64,000 nucleotides of DNA from Raineyella sp. W15-4 (GTDB taxonomy: Bacteria; Actinomycetota; Actinomycetes; Propionibacteriales; Propionibacteriaceae), in NCBI RefSeq assembly GCF_033170155.1, contig NZ_CP137079.1:1674001-1738000 (forward strand), read 5' to 3'. Positions 39,336 to 47,977 of the stretch are shown one piece after another (within the stretch, counting starts at the first letter, position 1; every line of letters begins with the position of its first letter). Both the position numbers and the translations under genes were made by a program. The notes beneath the pieces were generated by a model that searched no databases, was not told the DNA's origin, and saw only the letters and a list, made by a program, of their open reading frames with translations.

Positions 39336-41714
39336 TCACTCCCGGAACTTCAGCACCTCGGTGACCGACACCGACCGGGTGTCCTGGGAGGTGGCGAGTC
39401 GTACGACCGCGTACGCCCCCAGCGCCAGCCCGGCCATCACCGCGACGTCACCCGGCGTGACGAGGAACGGGATGCCGATCGGCAGGTGGCTGGTCATCAG
39501 CCGCCAGACCTGGCTCATGATCGCCACCGAGACGGGGATGGCCAGGGCCATGCTGCCGACCACCAGCCACAGATAGTTGTCGAGGTAGAGCCGGCCGACC
39601 TGGCGGTCGCTGTAGCCGAGGGCCTTCAGCAGGGAGATCGAGTACCGCTGCCGGGCGACGACCATCCGGATGAGCACGTACAGCACCACGACCAGGATGA
39701 GCATCGACGACCCGGTGACCAGCGTGACGATGCGGGACAGCAGCGCATTGAAGGTGGCGACGCCCGCCAGCATCTCCTGGCGCGTGCTGTGGGTGGCCAC
39801 CCGGTCGGGGTCGAGGTCCAGCGGATGGTCGGCGAACAGCGCGTTGTAGTACGCGACGTTCGCTCCCCCGTCGGCGGCGCTCATCCGTTCGGCGGCGACG
39901 GGGATCGCCGGGTCCAGCAGCGCCTGGGCGTGGGCGGGAGTGGTGAAGCCGAAGGCGCCGGTGGTGTAGTCGGCGATCCCCACGATCCGGAAGGCCCAGT
40001 TGAGCGTGGTGCCGTCGCTGAGCGCGATCGTGTCCCCCACGCCGAGCTGGTACTTCTGGGCCGCCGCCCGGGACAACACCAGCTCGTGCTCCCCCAGCCC
40101 GCTCACCACGGCCGGGAAGTACGGGTTGTCGGCCGGCACCCCGAGGACGGTCAGCGTCTTCCCCGGCCGCCCGTCATCGCCGAGCACCTGCATCGGGACC
40201 GCGACGGCAGGATGGGCGTCGGCGGGCAGCCGAGCCAGGTCGGGGAACCGCAGCGTGTAGTAGTCGTGGAAGCTGAGGTCGGTCTCGGCCCGGTCCAGAT
40301 AGCTGTTCATCGAGCTGCGCATCCCCAGCCCGAACACCATCAGCAGCGTGCACAGGAAGAGACCGGCCACGATCAGCAGGTAGCTGCCCACCGTCCGCAG
40401 CGCCTGCCGGAGCCGGAACATCGTCACGAACGACAGCCGTTCCAGGCGCAGCGGCAGCAACGGGCTCGCCATCACCTGGGGACGCAGCAGCTCCTGGGCC
40501 GGGCGGCTCAGGGCGCGGCGCACGACCACGACGTTCACCAGCGCCACTACGCCGACCGGGACCCCGATGGCCGCGGCCACGATCTGCGCGGACGGCTCGA
40601 CCGGGACGGCCGGGAACGAGTAGTAGCCGGTGACGATGTCCAGCGACGGCGCCAACTGGCGGCCCAGGATCGTCCCCAGCAGCGAGCCGAGCGCGGTGAT
40701 GGCCACCGGCAGGACCAGGTAGTAGCGCAGCAGAGCGGATCCGCTGGTCCCCATCGCCGTCTGCGTCCCGATGACCACCGCGTCGCGCAGGATCCGGTCC
40801 CGGGAGAACTCCCCGAGGACGTACGCGACGAGCAGCATCATCAGCACCGTCGTCACCAGCGTGACCACCGAGGTGGTGCGCGCATCATCGACGGCTCCGG
40901 TGATCCGGGGGTTGTCGTGGGCCGGCAGGAACAGCGACATCACCGGATATTCCAGTGGCACCCCCGCCTGTCCGGCCGCCGCCACGGCCCGCGCGACGTA
41001 CGGATCGGCGGCCCGCTGGGGGTCGAGCGGGATCTGCTGCAGGTGCTCGCGCAGCTGGGCCTCGGTGGCTCCGGCCAGCCGGTAGCCGTACGCCGACACC
41101 ACATCGCGCGGGTGCGCCGCCGCCAGCGCCTCGAAGGCGGGAGGCGTCAGCACCATCAGGGCGAACCGTGCCGGGTCACTGGTCTGGCCGAGTTGGGGGC
41201 TGGCCAGTGCGTAGTCGGGCAGGCTGCCGATCCCGCTGATCCGCAGCGGGCGGCCGTCCACCGTGACCGTGTCCCCCACCCGGAGACCGTGGGCGGCCGC
41301 GTGTTGCTTCTCGACCATCACCTCGCCGGGGCCGGCCGGCAGTGTGCCGGTGTCGAGGGTGGGCCGGCTGAGCGCCTGGTCGGAGCGGAACGCCCGGACG
41401 GTCGTGTCCACCCCGCCCGAGCGGCCGGGCACATCCACGTACGGGGTGGCCGCGATCCGGGCACCCACGGCCTCGGCGTCGGCAAGTTGGCCGGTCGTCA
41501 GCGGGACCTCGGTGATCACCGTACCGTCGGCGAGCTGCCCGGCGCGGGCGCCACGGTCGATCCCCCGCAAGGTCGCGGTGGCCGAGGTCAGCAGCCCGAC
41601 CACGACGCCCAGACCGATGGTCAACAGCACGACGATGGCGGTCCAGCGCGCCCAGGTGGCACGGAACCCGCGCCAGTTGCGGCGCACGGTGAGCAGGAGG
41701 GGCGCGGTGGTCAT
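39336..41714 (-). CDS. ABC exporter permease, FtsX/MacB type
   Basis: A 792-residue membrane protein with two FtsX-type units. Each has a large extracytoplasmic domain bounded by helices: WTAIVVLLTIGLGVVVGLLTSA at the start, two four-helix clusters, and a C-terminal SRIVTLVTGSSMLILVVVLYVLIRMV region. It forms an exporter or envelope-acting complex with the ATPase encoded 21 bases upstream. Such pairs expel lipoproteins, peptides or drugs, or act mechanically on the envelope, and the substrate cannot be inferred. It ends with LKFRE near a basic loop. Confidence 0.88.
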   Translation of the reverse strand: MTTAPLLLTVRRNWRGFRATWARWTAIVVLLTIGLGVVVGLLTSATATLRGIDRGARAGQLADGTVITEVPLTTGQLADAEAVGARIAATPYVDVPGRSGGVDTTVRAFRSDQALSRPTLDTGTLPAGPGEVMVEKQHAAAHGLRVGDTVTVDGRPLRISGIGSLPDYALASPQLGQTSDPARFALMVLTPPAFEALAAAHPRDVVSAYGYRLAGATEAQLREHLQQIPLDPQRAADPYVARAVAAAGQAGVPLEYPVMSLFLPAHDNPRITGAVDDARTTSVVTLVTTVLMMLLVAYVLGEFSRDRILRDAVVIGTQTAMGTSGSALLRYYLVLPVAITALGSLLGTILGRQLAPSLDIVTGYYSFPAVPVEPSAQIVAAAIGVPVGVVALVNVVVVRRALSRPAQELLRPQVMASPLLPLRLERLSFVTMFRLRQALRTVGSYLLIVAGLFLCTLLMVFGLGMRSSMNSYLDRAETDLSFHDYYTLRFPDLARLPADAHPAVAVPMQVLGDDGRPGKTLTVLGVPADNPYFPAVVSGLGEHELVLSRAAAQKYQLGVGDTIALSDGTTLNWAFRIVGIADYTTGAFGFTTPAHAQALLDPAIPVAAERMSAADGGANVAYYNALFADHPLDLDPDRVATHSTRQEMLAGVATFNALLSRIVTLVTGSSMLILVVVLYVLIRMVVARQRYSISLLKALGYSDRQVGRLYLDNYLWLVVGSMALAIPVSVAIMSQVWRLMTSHLPIGIPFLVTPGDVAVMAGLALGAYAVVRLATSQDTRSVSVTEVLKFRE

Positions 41715-41735
41715 GGTCGGGCAGGTCTCCGTCGG

Positions 41736-42458
41736 TCACCAGTGGAGGTCGGCCACGGGGCGCGGATCGGGATTGGCCTCGTCACGGATGACCCGGCCGT
41801 CCTGGAGCTCGATGACCTGATCGGCCAGGCCGGTGATCGCCTCGTTGTGGGTGACCAGGACCAGTGTGGTCCGATAGCGGCGGTGCACGTCATCGAGGAC
41901 CTCCAGCATCTGCAGGGAGGTGTGCCGGTCCAGGGCGCCGGTCGGTTCGTCGCACAGCAGCAGGTCGGGGCCCTTGACCAACGCCCGCGCGATCGCGCAC
42001 CGCTGCTGCTGCCCGCCCGACAGCTGGGCCGGGAACTTGTGCCGGTGCTCCGCCATGCCCAGGTCGCGCAACAACTCGTCGATGTCCAGCGGACGGCGGA
42101 CGAGTTGGGCGGTGACCTGGATGTTCTCCCGCACGGTGAGGTCGGGCACCAGGTTGTAGAACTGGAAGACGAAGCCGATGTGGTGGCGCCGGTAGCGGGT
42201 GAGCCCTCGCGGCGACATCGCCGTGACCTCCTGGTCCGCGACGTGGATGCTGCCGGCGTCCGGGCGGTCCAGCCCACCGATCGCGTTGAGCAGGGTGGAC
42301 TTGCCGGACCCCGAGGCACCGACGATCACGCAGCGGGCACCGCGGGCGATCGTGAACGACACCTCGTGGAGCACCTCGACCCGCGACTCGCCCTCGCCGT
42401 AGTGGCGCGACACTCCCTCGACGCGGACATGGGCCGATGCGGGGGCGTGCTCACTCAT
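41736..42458 (-). CDS. ABC transporter ATP-binding protein, MacB/LolD type
   Basis: A 240-residue ATPase. Walker A is GASGSGKST, the signature [15 protein letters not shown], Walker [13 protein letters not shown] and the H-loop VTHNEA. The pattern [16 protein letters not shown] is typical of LolD/MacB-type ATPases that pair with FtsX-type permeases, as here. It is the first gene of a two-gene operon. Confidence 0.92.
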   Translation of the reverse strand: MSEHAPASAHVRVEGVSRHYGEGESRVEVLHEVSFTIARGARCVIVGASGSGKSTLLNAIGGLDRPDAGSIHVADQEVTAMSPRGLTRYRRHHIGFVFQFYNLVPDLTVRENIQVTAQLVRRPLDIDELLRDLGMAEHRHKFPAQLSGGQQQRCAIARALVKGPDLLLCDEPTGALDRHTSLQMLEVLDDVHRRYRTTLVLVTHNEAITGLADQVIELQDGRVIRDEANPDPRPVADLHW

Positions 42459-42526
42459 CCCGCCCAGTGTGCCACCCGGGGGCCAGCCCTCCGGTGGTGA
42501 TCGGAGGCCACCTGGTCGCGGCCGCC

Positions 42527-42532
42527 TACACT
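42527..42532 (+). promoter_or_regulatory. -10 element (TACACT) upstream of DUF2218 gene
   Basis: TACACT ends 6 bases before GTG 42539, which opens a 54-codon frame overlapping the DUF2218 start. Transcription from here would give DUF2218 a leader of about 103 bases. Confidence 0.4.
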
Positions 42533-42641
42533 CGGCCCGTGGCAGTCCAGCGCTTCGAGCACGCCGGTGTCATCGCCGACGGCCCGGCGGCCGTCACGGT
42601 GTTCTTCATCTCTCCGCCCCACCAGGGAAAGGCCAGACCCG

Positions 42642-42965
42642 ATGACCGACCTGATCCTCACCACCGCCACTGTCGCGACCGACCGGGCGGCCCGCTACGG
42701 TAAGCAGCTGGTCTCGCACCTCACTCGCCGGGCCGCCGGCGACTGGGACGTCGAGAGCGCCACCGGACACCTCGACTTCGGCGAAGGACGTGCGGAACTC
42801 TCGTGTCGCCCCGACGCCCTCGTCATCGAGCTCACCGCCTCGCCGGACGCCGTCGAGCGCCTTCAGGACGTGGTCGCCCGCCACCTCGTACGATTCGGAG
42901 CCCGCGACGAGCTGGTCGTCGACTGGGGCCGCCCGACGCGGGCGACCGAAGAGCCGGAGTCGTAG
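42642..42965 (+). CDS. DUF2218 family protein
   Basis: A 107-residue protein of the DUF2218 family (TATVATDRAARYGKQLVSHLTRRA, then TGHLDFGEGRAELSCRPDALVIEL and LQDVVARHLVRFGARDELVVDW). It is often found near siderophore or iron genes in actinobacteria, but no such gene is adjacent. Function unknown. ATG 42642 has GGGAAAGG upstream. Confidence 0.85.
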   Translation: MTDLILTTATVATDRAARYGKQLVSHLTRRAAGDWDVESATGHLDFGEGRAELSCRPDALVIELTASPDAVERLQDVVARHLVRFGARDELVVDWGRPTRATEEPES

Positions 42966-43020
42966 TCCGCGGGCGTCGCGCCCGTGCCAGACTGGGAGCG
43001 ATCGGGGGAAAGCGAGAATC

Positions 43021-43515
43021 ATGAGCCGGCCATCGGCGTACGTCACCACCATCCGCACCGTCTTCGGCCTGATCTTCGTGGCCGGGTCGGTCGTGCACCT
43101 CGGCAATGCCCTCGGTGATCCCTCGGTCTACGGCGCTTTCGGCCGCACCGCTTGGCCGCCGCTCGCCGGCTGGTGGGAGCCACTGGTGATGGCGAACATC
43201 GGCTGGTTGGTCGTGGTCATGGTCGGCTTCGAACTCGTCGTCGGCGTGTCGGCCTGGCTGCCCCGACGCTGGAACCGGCTGTCGGTGCTCGCCATGACGG
43301 TCTTCTTCGTGTTCCTGGTCTTCCTCGGTTACGGCTTCCCTGTCGACGCCTGGTACCGGGATCTCCTGGTGAACCGATTCGGCTCCGTGGTGATGATCGC
43401 GGTGGTGCTCCCCTGGCTGCTACGGCCCCAGCCATTGTCGGTTCCGGCCGCCTGGCGGACGCTCGTACGGTCCGGTGGTCGACGAGCGGACGACGCAGGT
43501 AGCCGCGAGGGGTAA
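43021..43515 (+). CDS. Small integral membrane protein, DoxX-like layout
   Basis: A 164-residue membrane protein with four hydrophobic helices (IRTVFGLIFVAGSVVHLGNAL; MANIGWLVVVMVGFELVVGVSAWL; LAMTVFFVFLVFLGYGF; VVMIAVVLPWLL). The layout recalls DoxX-like proteins, but I cannot assign a family firmly. GGGGGAAAG precedes the ATG. Confidence 0.65.
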   Translation: MSRPSAYVTTIRTVFGLIFVAGSVVHLGNALGDPSVYGAFGRTAWPPLAGWWEPLVMANIGWLVVVMVGFELVVGVSAWLPRRWNRLSVLAMTVFFVFLVFLGYGFPVDAWYRDLLVNRFGSVVMIAVVLPWLLRPQPLSVPAAWRTLVRSGGRRADDAGSREG

Positions 43516-43676
43516 TAAGCGGGGCCGACATCTCGCGAATGACCCGTTCGGATCTGTCGCGCGTTCGGTGACCTCCACTTGCGCCCCGGATGTCGCCTGA
43601 ACCGCGCGGACGGTCCTTGGGGCCCCGGTCACATCCCGGCGCCATTGGGCGCCCTGCCAGGTGCGACGATGGGGCC

Positions 43677-44141
43677 ATGCCTGACGTACGTGTGAGAGTG
43701 GCCCAGCCCGCGGACCTCGATGCCCTGGTCGACCTGCGCGCCGAGATGTTCCGCGCGATGGGGACACCTGACACGAACGGCCCGTGGCGGGAAAAGGCTC
43801 GCCGATGGTTCGCAGACCGGTTGGACCACCCGGACTACCGCATCGTGGTGGTCGAGGCGGCAGGAGCAGTCGTCGCCTGCGCGGTGGGCGCGATCCGCGA
43901 CGCCGCCCCCTCCCCCGCCAGTCCGGACGGTCGCGACGTCCTGGTGAGCAATGTCTGCACAGCGGAACAGTCCAGGGGGCGCGGCTACGGCCGGGCGGCG
44001 TTCGACGCGGTGATGGCCTGGGCCCGGCGGACGGGGGTCGGGCGTGCGGAGCTGATGGCGACCGACGCCGGTCGGCGCCTCTACGAGCGCGCCGGCTTCG
44101 TGGGCCAGGAGTGCCTGGCGATGCGGGCCCGGCTGTGCTGA
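43677..44141 (+). CDS. GNAT-family N-acetyltransferase
   Basis: A 154-residue acetyltransferase. The acetyl-CoA loop is QSRGRGYGRAAFDAVMAWAR, and the C-terminal strand GRRLYERAGFVGQE is typical. It would acetylate an amine or protein N-terminus, substrate unknown. ATG 43677 is chosen since it lies 6 bases after GACGAT, a weak leaderless -10, and begins directly with strand 1 (VRVRVAQPADLDALVDLRAEM). Confidence 0.82.
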   Translation: MPDVRVRVAQPADLDALVDLRAEMFRAMGTPDTNGPWREKARRWFADRLDHPDYRIVVVEAAGAVVACAVGAIRDAAPSPASPDGRDVLVSNVCTAEQSRGRGYGRAAFDAVMAWARRTGVGRAELMATDAGRRLYERAGFVGQECLAMRARLC

Positions 44142-44145
44142 CGCG

Positions 44146-44421
44146 GATCTGGCGCACGCCCGCGGGCTGTCCATCGGCCTGAAGAACTCCCCCGACCTGG
44201 TCGATGATCTGGTCGGCAATTTCGATTTCGCGGTCGTCGAACAGTGCTACGAATTCGACGAATGTGACGCGTATGTTCCCTTCATCGACCGGGGCAAGGC
44301 CGTCCTGCACGTGGAATACAACGTGCCCGTCAGCCGGTTCTGCCCGACCACGACCGATCTGGGATTCTCGTCGATGCGCAAGCGGCTCAGCCTCAATGCC
44401 TGGCGTCAGGTGTGTCCCTGA
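44146..44421 (+). pseudogene. C-terminal fragment of a GH114-like protein
   Basis: Ninety-one codons (LAHARGLSIGLKNSPDLVDD through to NAWRQVCP, stop at 44419) match the last part of the intact protein at 32379-34109 nearly residue for residue in places, for example FDFAVVEQCYE and KAVLHVEYNVPV. There is no start codon or signal sequence, and the fragment begins 5 bases after the acetyltransferase stop. DNA identity is high but not complete, so this is an old duplication or the relic of a deleted paralogue. Confidence 0.8.
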
Positions 44422-44446
44422 AAGGTGCCGAACCGGTGCCCGCGCG

Positions 44447-44623
44447 TCAGTCGTCGAGATCGAGAATGTCTGACCCGTACCAGTCGGTGCTCTTGCCGGA
44501 GGTGAGCAACGCGATGATGGCCTTGTTGATGATCTCGTCGGTGGACTGATCAGCGGCGGTGGTGAGGGTGTCCAGGGCCCGACGGGCTTGGTCGCTGAGA
44601 TGCACGGTGATCTCCAGATCCAT
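44447..44623 (-). CDS. Short ribbon-helix-helix-like antitoxin, orphan
   Basis: A 58-residue protein, MDLEITVHLSDQARRALDTL then AADQSTDEIINKAIIALL, the pattern of ribbon-helix-helix antitoxins. The tail TDWYGSDILDLDD is acidic and would be the toxin-binding part. No toxin frame follows it, since the GH114-like fragment comes next. ATG 44623 sits 7 bases from TACCGT on the minus strand (44631-44636), so leaderless expression is possible. Confidence 0.6.
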   Translation of the reverse strand: MDLEITVHLSDQARRALDTLTTAADQSTDEIINKAIIALLTSGKSTDWYGSDILDLDD

Positions 44624-44754
44624 GACTCCGACGGTAGTCTCCCGCAGGGCCGCCGTGCATCCGCGAGGCACCGCCGGAAGCGATGGCGTCGGTCGCGCGC
44701 GCCGTCCCCTTCGTCGCGTCCCGCGTCCGATCGGACGGATCTCCCGGGTCTGAT

Positions 44755-44760
44755 TAGGCT
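44755..44760 (+). promoter_or_regulatory. Leaderless -10 element (TAGGCT) for panE-type gene
   Basis: TAGGCT ends exactly 6 bases before GTG 44767. Confidence 0.6.
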
Positions 44761-44766
44761 GCCCCT

Positions 44767-45675
44767 GTGATTGAACGAACGATCCGCACGGTGGCGGTGG
44801 TCGGTGCCGGGGCGATGGGAGCCATGTACGCAGCGCACTTCGCCGGGGCGGGACTGACGACCTGGCTCGTGGCACGAGGCGACCGCGCCGACCGGCTGCG
44901 CTCCCCCGGCCTGACCGTCAACGGGGAGCCGCTGCGCGCCGAGGTCGTCGACCCCGAGGCCGCGGTCGGCCGGCGGACCGCCGACCTCGTCCTCATCGCC
45001 GTCAAGCACCGTCAGCTGGCCGATGCCATCGCCGAGGTCGCTCCCCTGGTCGGGGAGCAGACCACCTTCCTGTCCGTCCTCAACGGGCTCGACAGCGAGC
45101 AGGCGATCGCCGAGGCATACGGCGCCGAACGGGTGCTGCTGTGCATCGCGTTGGCGATGGACGCCCAGCGGGACGGCACCCGGGTCACCTTCCGTCAACC
45201 GGGCCGGCTGGCCCTCGGGGTGGGGCCGGGCCTCGGGTCACCCGAGCGGCTGCGGGCGACGCAACAGGCGCTGGACCGGGCCGGACTCGTCTGGGTGGCC
45301 CCGGCCGACATGCGTCACGAGATGTGGTGGAAGTTCATGGTCAACGTCGGGGTCAACCAGGCCTCCGCGGTGCGGCGGGACCCGTACGGGGCCTTCCAGC
45401 ACGACGGGCCGGCCCGCTCACTGATGCTGGCACTGATGGACGAGGTGATCGCCGTTGCGGGGCCGGAGGGTGTCGACCTGGGTGGGGCCGACCTCGCCGA
45501 GTGGGACCGGGTCCTGGCCGGCCAGCCGGCGCAGGGACTGACCTCGATGTACCAGGACGTGCTCGCCGGCCGGCCCACCGAGGTCGACATCTTCGCGGGC
45601 CAGGTCGTCGCGCTCGGCCTCCGTCACGGCATCCCCACCCCGTACAACCAGGCGATGCAGTGGATCCTGTCCTGA
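44767..45675 (+). CDS. panE: 2-dehydropantoate 2-reductase-like
   Basis: A 302-residue ketopantoate reductase family enzyme. The NADPH-binding loop is VVGAGAMGAMYAAHFAGAG, the catalytic lysine is in MWWKFMVNVGVNQ, and the conserved glutamate is in RPTEVDIFAGQV. It would reduce ketopantoate to pantoate in CoA synthesis, though family members often act on other 2-oxo acids, and panB/panC are not nearby. Confidence 0.85.
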   Translation: MIERTIRTVAVVGAGAMGAMYAAHFAGAGLTTWLVARGDRADRLRSPGLTVNGEPLRAEVVDPEAAVGRRTADLVLIAVKHRQLADAIAEVAPLVGEQTTFLSVLNGLDSEQAIAEAYGAERVLLCIALAMDAQRDGTRVTFRQPGRLALGVGPGLGSPERLRATQQALDRAGLVWVAPADMRHEMWWKFMVNVGVNQASAVRRDPYGAFQHDGPARSLMLALMDEVIAVAGPEGVDLGGADLAEWDRVLAGQPAQGLTSMYQDVLAGRPTEVDIFAGQVVALGLRHGIPTPYNQAMQWILS

Positions 45676-45686
45676 CCGGTCCCCGC

Positions 45687-46541
45687 TCAGCGTGACTGCG
45701 GCAGCTTCACCCCGCGGCCGCGCCTCGGGTTGGACGGTGGCGGGACCACCGGGCCGATGTCCCCGTCCGGGGCCAGGTCGAGGTCCACGATCACCGGAGC
45801 GTGGTCGCTCGGCCCGGTGCCCTTCCGGGCCGCCCGGTCCACCCAGGCGGCGGCCACCCGGGCTGCCACCGGGGCCGAGGCGAGCACCAGGTCGATGCGC
45901 ATCCCCAGGTCCTGGTGGAACATCCCGGCACGGTAGTCCCAGTAGGAGAACACTCGCTCGTGCGGCCACCGGGCCCGCACCACATCGGTCAACCCGAACG
46001 CTGCGAGCCGCTCCCGCTCGGGCCCGGTGACGTGGGTCTGCCCCTCGTACGCTGCCGGATCGAAGACGTCGGCATCCGCCGGGGCGATGTTCATGTCACC
46101 GCACAGCACCAGCTCGGTCGGCCCGGCCGCGACGGCCCGTGCCAGCGCGTCGAGCCATGCCAGCTTGTACGCGTAGTGGTCGGAGCCGACCTCGCGGCCG
46201 TTCGGTACGTACAGGCTGTGCACCCGGACACCGCCGCAGGTGGCACTGATTGCGCGCGCCTCGGCACGTCCCTCGAAGTCGGGCTGGCCGGCGAATCCGG
46301 CCTCGACGTCGTCCAGTCCGACCCGGGACAGCAAGGCGACCCCGTTCCACTGGCCCTGCCCGTGGTGGGCGACCTGATAGCCGAGAGCTGCCAGTGGTGC
46401 GGCGAGCAGGTCGGTGAAGGCGGTGTCCGACAACTTGGTCTCCTGGAGGCAGACGACGTCCGGACGCCGCTCCTCCAGCCAGGGCATCAGCCGCGGCACG
46501 CGCTGCTTGACGGAGTTCACATTCCAGGTGGCGATCCTCAC
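45687..46541 (-). CDS. xthA: Exodeoxyribonuclease III
   Basis: A 284-residue AP endonuclease/3'-exonuclease for base excision repair. Motifs visible are RIATWNVNSV, LQETKL (metal-binding Glu), GDMNIAP and SDHAPVIVD (catalytic His). The C-terminal 35 residues form a basic, glycine-rich extension. I start at GTG 46541, 7 bases from TAGCGT (46549-46554 on the minus strand). The open frame runs 12 codons further but has no signal. Confidence 0.92.
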   Translation of the reverse strand: MRIATWNVNSVKQRVPRLMPWLEERRPDVVCLQETKLSDTAFTDLLAAPLAALGYQVAHHGQGQWNGVALLSRVGLDDVEAGFAGQPDFEGRAEARAISATCGGVRVHSLYVPNGREVGSDHYAYKLAWLDALARAVAAGPTELVLCGDMNIAPADADVFDPAAYEGQTHVTGPERERLAAFGLTDVVRARWPHERVFSYWDYRAGMFHQDLGMRIDLVLASAPVAARVAAAWVDRAARKGTGPSDHAPVIVDLDLAPDGDIGPVVPPPSNPRRGRGVKLPQSR

Positions 46542-46642
46542 GGACGAGACGCTACCCGTGCCGACCCCGCGGCACACCGGGTCCGGCCCGACCGGCCGAG
46601 GTCCCGGTGCACCCGCCCGACGGACGGCCCGGCCGCGCGCCG

Positions 46643-47767
46643 TCAGTCGTCGGTGTCGCCCAGCTCCTCGCGGCGGGCCGTCGCCAGCTCGTGCTCGTGC
46701 CGGCCGAAGTACATCAACTCCCAGATCGCCGGGGCGGCCCCCCGGTACGTCAGGGTGTCACCCTCGTAGACGTCCAGGTGGGCCTCACCGGCGAACCGCT
46801 GGTGCGACCCGTCGAACCCGGCCAGCCGGGCCGCGGTCCGTTGCGGCTCCTTCAGCTGGTCGAGGAACCGGGTGCGCAGGATCGTCTCGCTGCGCCGGTA
46901 GGACAACACGTAGCGGTGGTCGCGATCGCGATAACAGTAAGTGGTCAGGCCGGCGACGGGCTTGCCGGTGAGCTCGTCGGTGAACATCTCCTCCTTGCTG
47001 AACGACACCCGGGAGGCGTCCCCGGCGATCACCCTGCCGTCGCGCGCCAGCATGAACACCGGGACGGTGTCGTAGCCGTACGCCTTCTCCGCGACGATCC
47101 ACGACGAGATGACGGTGTAGGGGCCGATGCTCGCCCGACCCCAGTACCAGTTGTTGACCACCCGGGCCAGCGGCACGGTGCCCCAGTTGTGGTCGTGGTA
47201 CCCGTCTCCGGCGCTGACGTGGCTCGTCCCGTCGACGGTGTAGCGGACGTCCACGGTGCCGGCGGGAACGGACGGAAGCCACCCGAAGACCCGGTCCGGG
47301 CCCTCCCCGAAGAGGATCTGGCCGGCCCCCGGGCGCCACGGCTCGGTCGTTCCGTGCAGTGTCACCTCGACCAGCAGGTCGTCCAGGGTCAGGTAGACGG
47401 TGTAGTCGTGCAGGTCCCCGCGGAAGGTGTTGTCGCCCATCCGTACGTCACAGTGGTCGCGCTGCGCCGAGAAGAGCTCGGGATCGACGTGAGCCACCCT
47501 GTGGATCCGGCGCCCGTCCGGCAGGTCGAGGTCGGCGATGATCAACGGTCGCAGCCCGGTGCTCGGGTGGGTCATGTCCTTGGTGGCGAAGGTGATCACC
47601 AGCGTGGCGCCGTCGTCGAGGTGGGCGTCGACGTACCACCACTCGTACTGTCCGGGGTGGTGCGGATCGGTCCGTAGCCCGTCCTCCCAGGCTTGCACGG
47701 TGGGGGCGAGGCCGAGTCGGGTGATCTGCTGGGGGTCGGCGACCAGCTGAGCATGTCTGCGAGCCAT
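46643..47767 (-). CDS. Lipocalin-like/CrtC-like (AttH) domain protein
   Basis: A 374-residue protein with the EWWYVDAHLDDG signature of the CrtC/AttH lipocalin-like superfamily, whose two beta barrels bind hydrophobic ligands. One branch contains carotenoid 1,2-hydratase. There are no carotenoid genes in the window, so only the fold is claimed. HDHNWG and NWYWGRAS motifs are present in the second half. GGAG 5 bases upstream supports ATG 47767, and the open frame continues 21 codons further without a better start. Confidence 0.75.
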   Translation of the reverse strand: MARRHAQLVADPQQITRLGLAPTVQAWEDGLRTDPHHPGQYEWWYVDAHLDDGATLVITFATKDMTHPSTGLRPLIIADLDLPDGRRIHRVAHVDPELFSAQRDHCDVRMGDNTFRGDLHDYTVYLTLDDLLVEVTLHGTTEPWRPGAGQILFGEGPDRVFGWLPSVPAGTVDVRYTVDGTSHVSAGDGYHDHNWGTVPLARVVNNWYWGRASIGPYTVISSWIVAEKAYGYDTVPVFMLARDGRVIAGDASRVSFSKEEMFTDELTGKPVAGLTTYCYRDRDHRYVLSYRRSETILRTRFLDQLKEPQRTAARLAGFDGSHQRFAGEAHLDVYEGDTLTYRGAAPAIWELMYFGRHEHELATARREELGDTDD

Positions 47768-47977
47768 GGTTCTCCGTTCCGGAAGCGTTCGGGGTGAGTC
47801 GATCGGGACATCCAGTGTGACACGGCTCACATGACGGCGTCAGGGGAACGCTCTGGTCACTCCCCGTCGTGTCGAGCGGCGTTCGCGGCACGCGGTGGCA
47901 TCCTGAGGGGAGATCGAGATGACCGACGGTTGGTGCCGTTCCAGCGGTGCGGTGGGACCGGATCGGGGGACGCTGGG

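Noticed and set aside
39138-42500. A 1120-codon open frame on the plus strand
   Set aside because: It is antisense to the FtsX-type permease and ABC ATPase, both with clear motifs, and has shadow composition.
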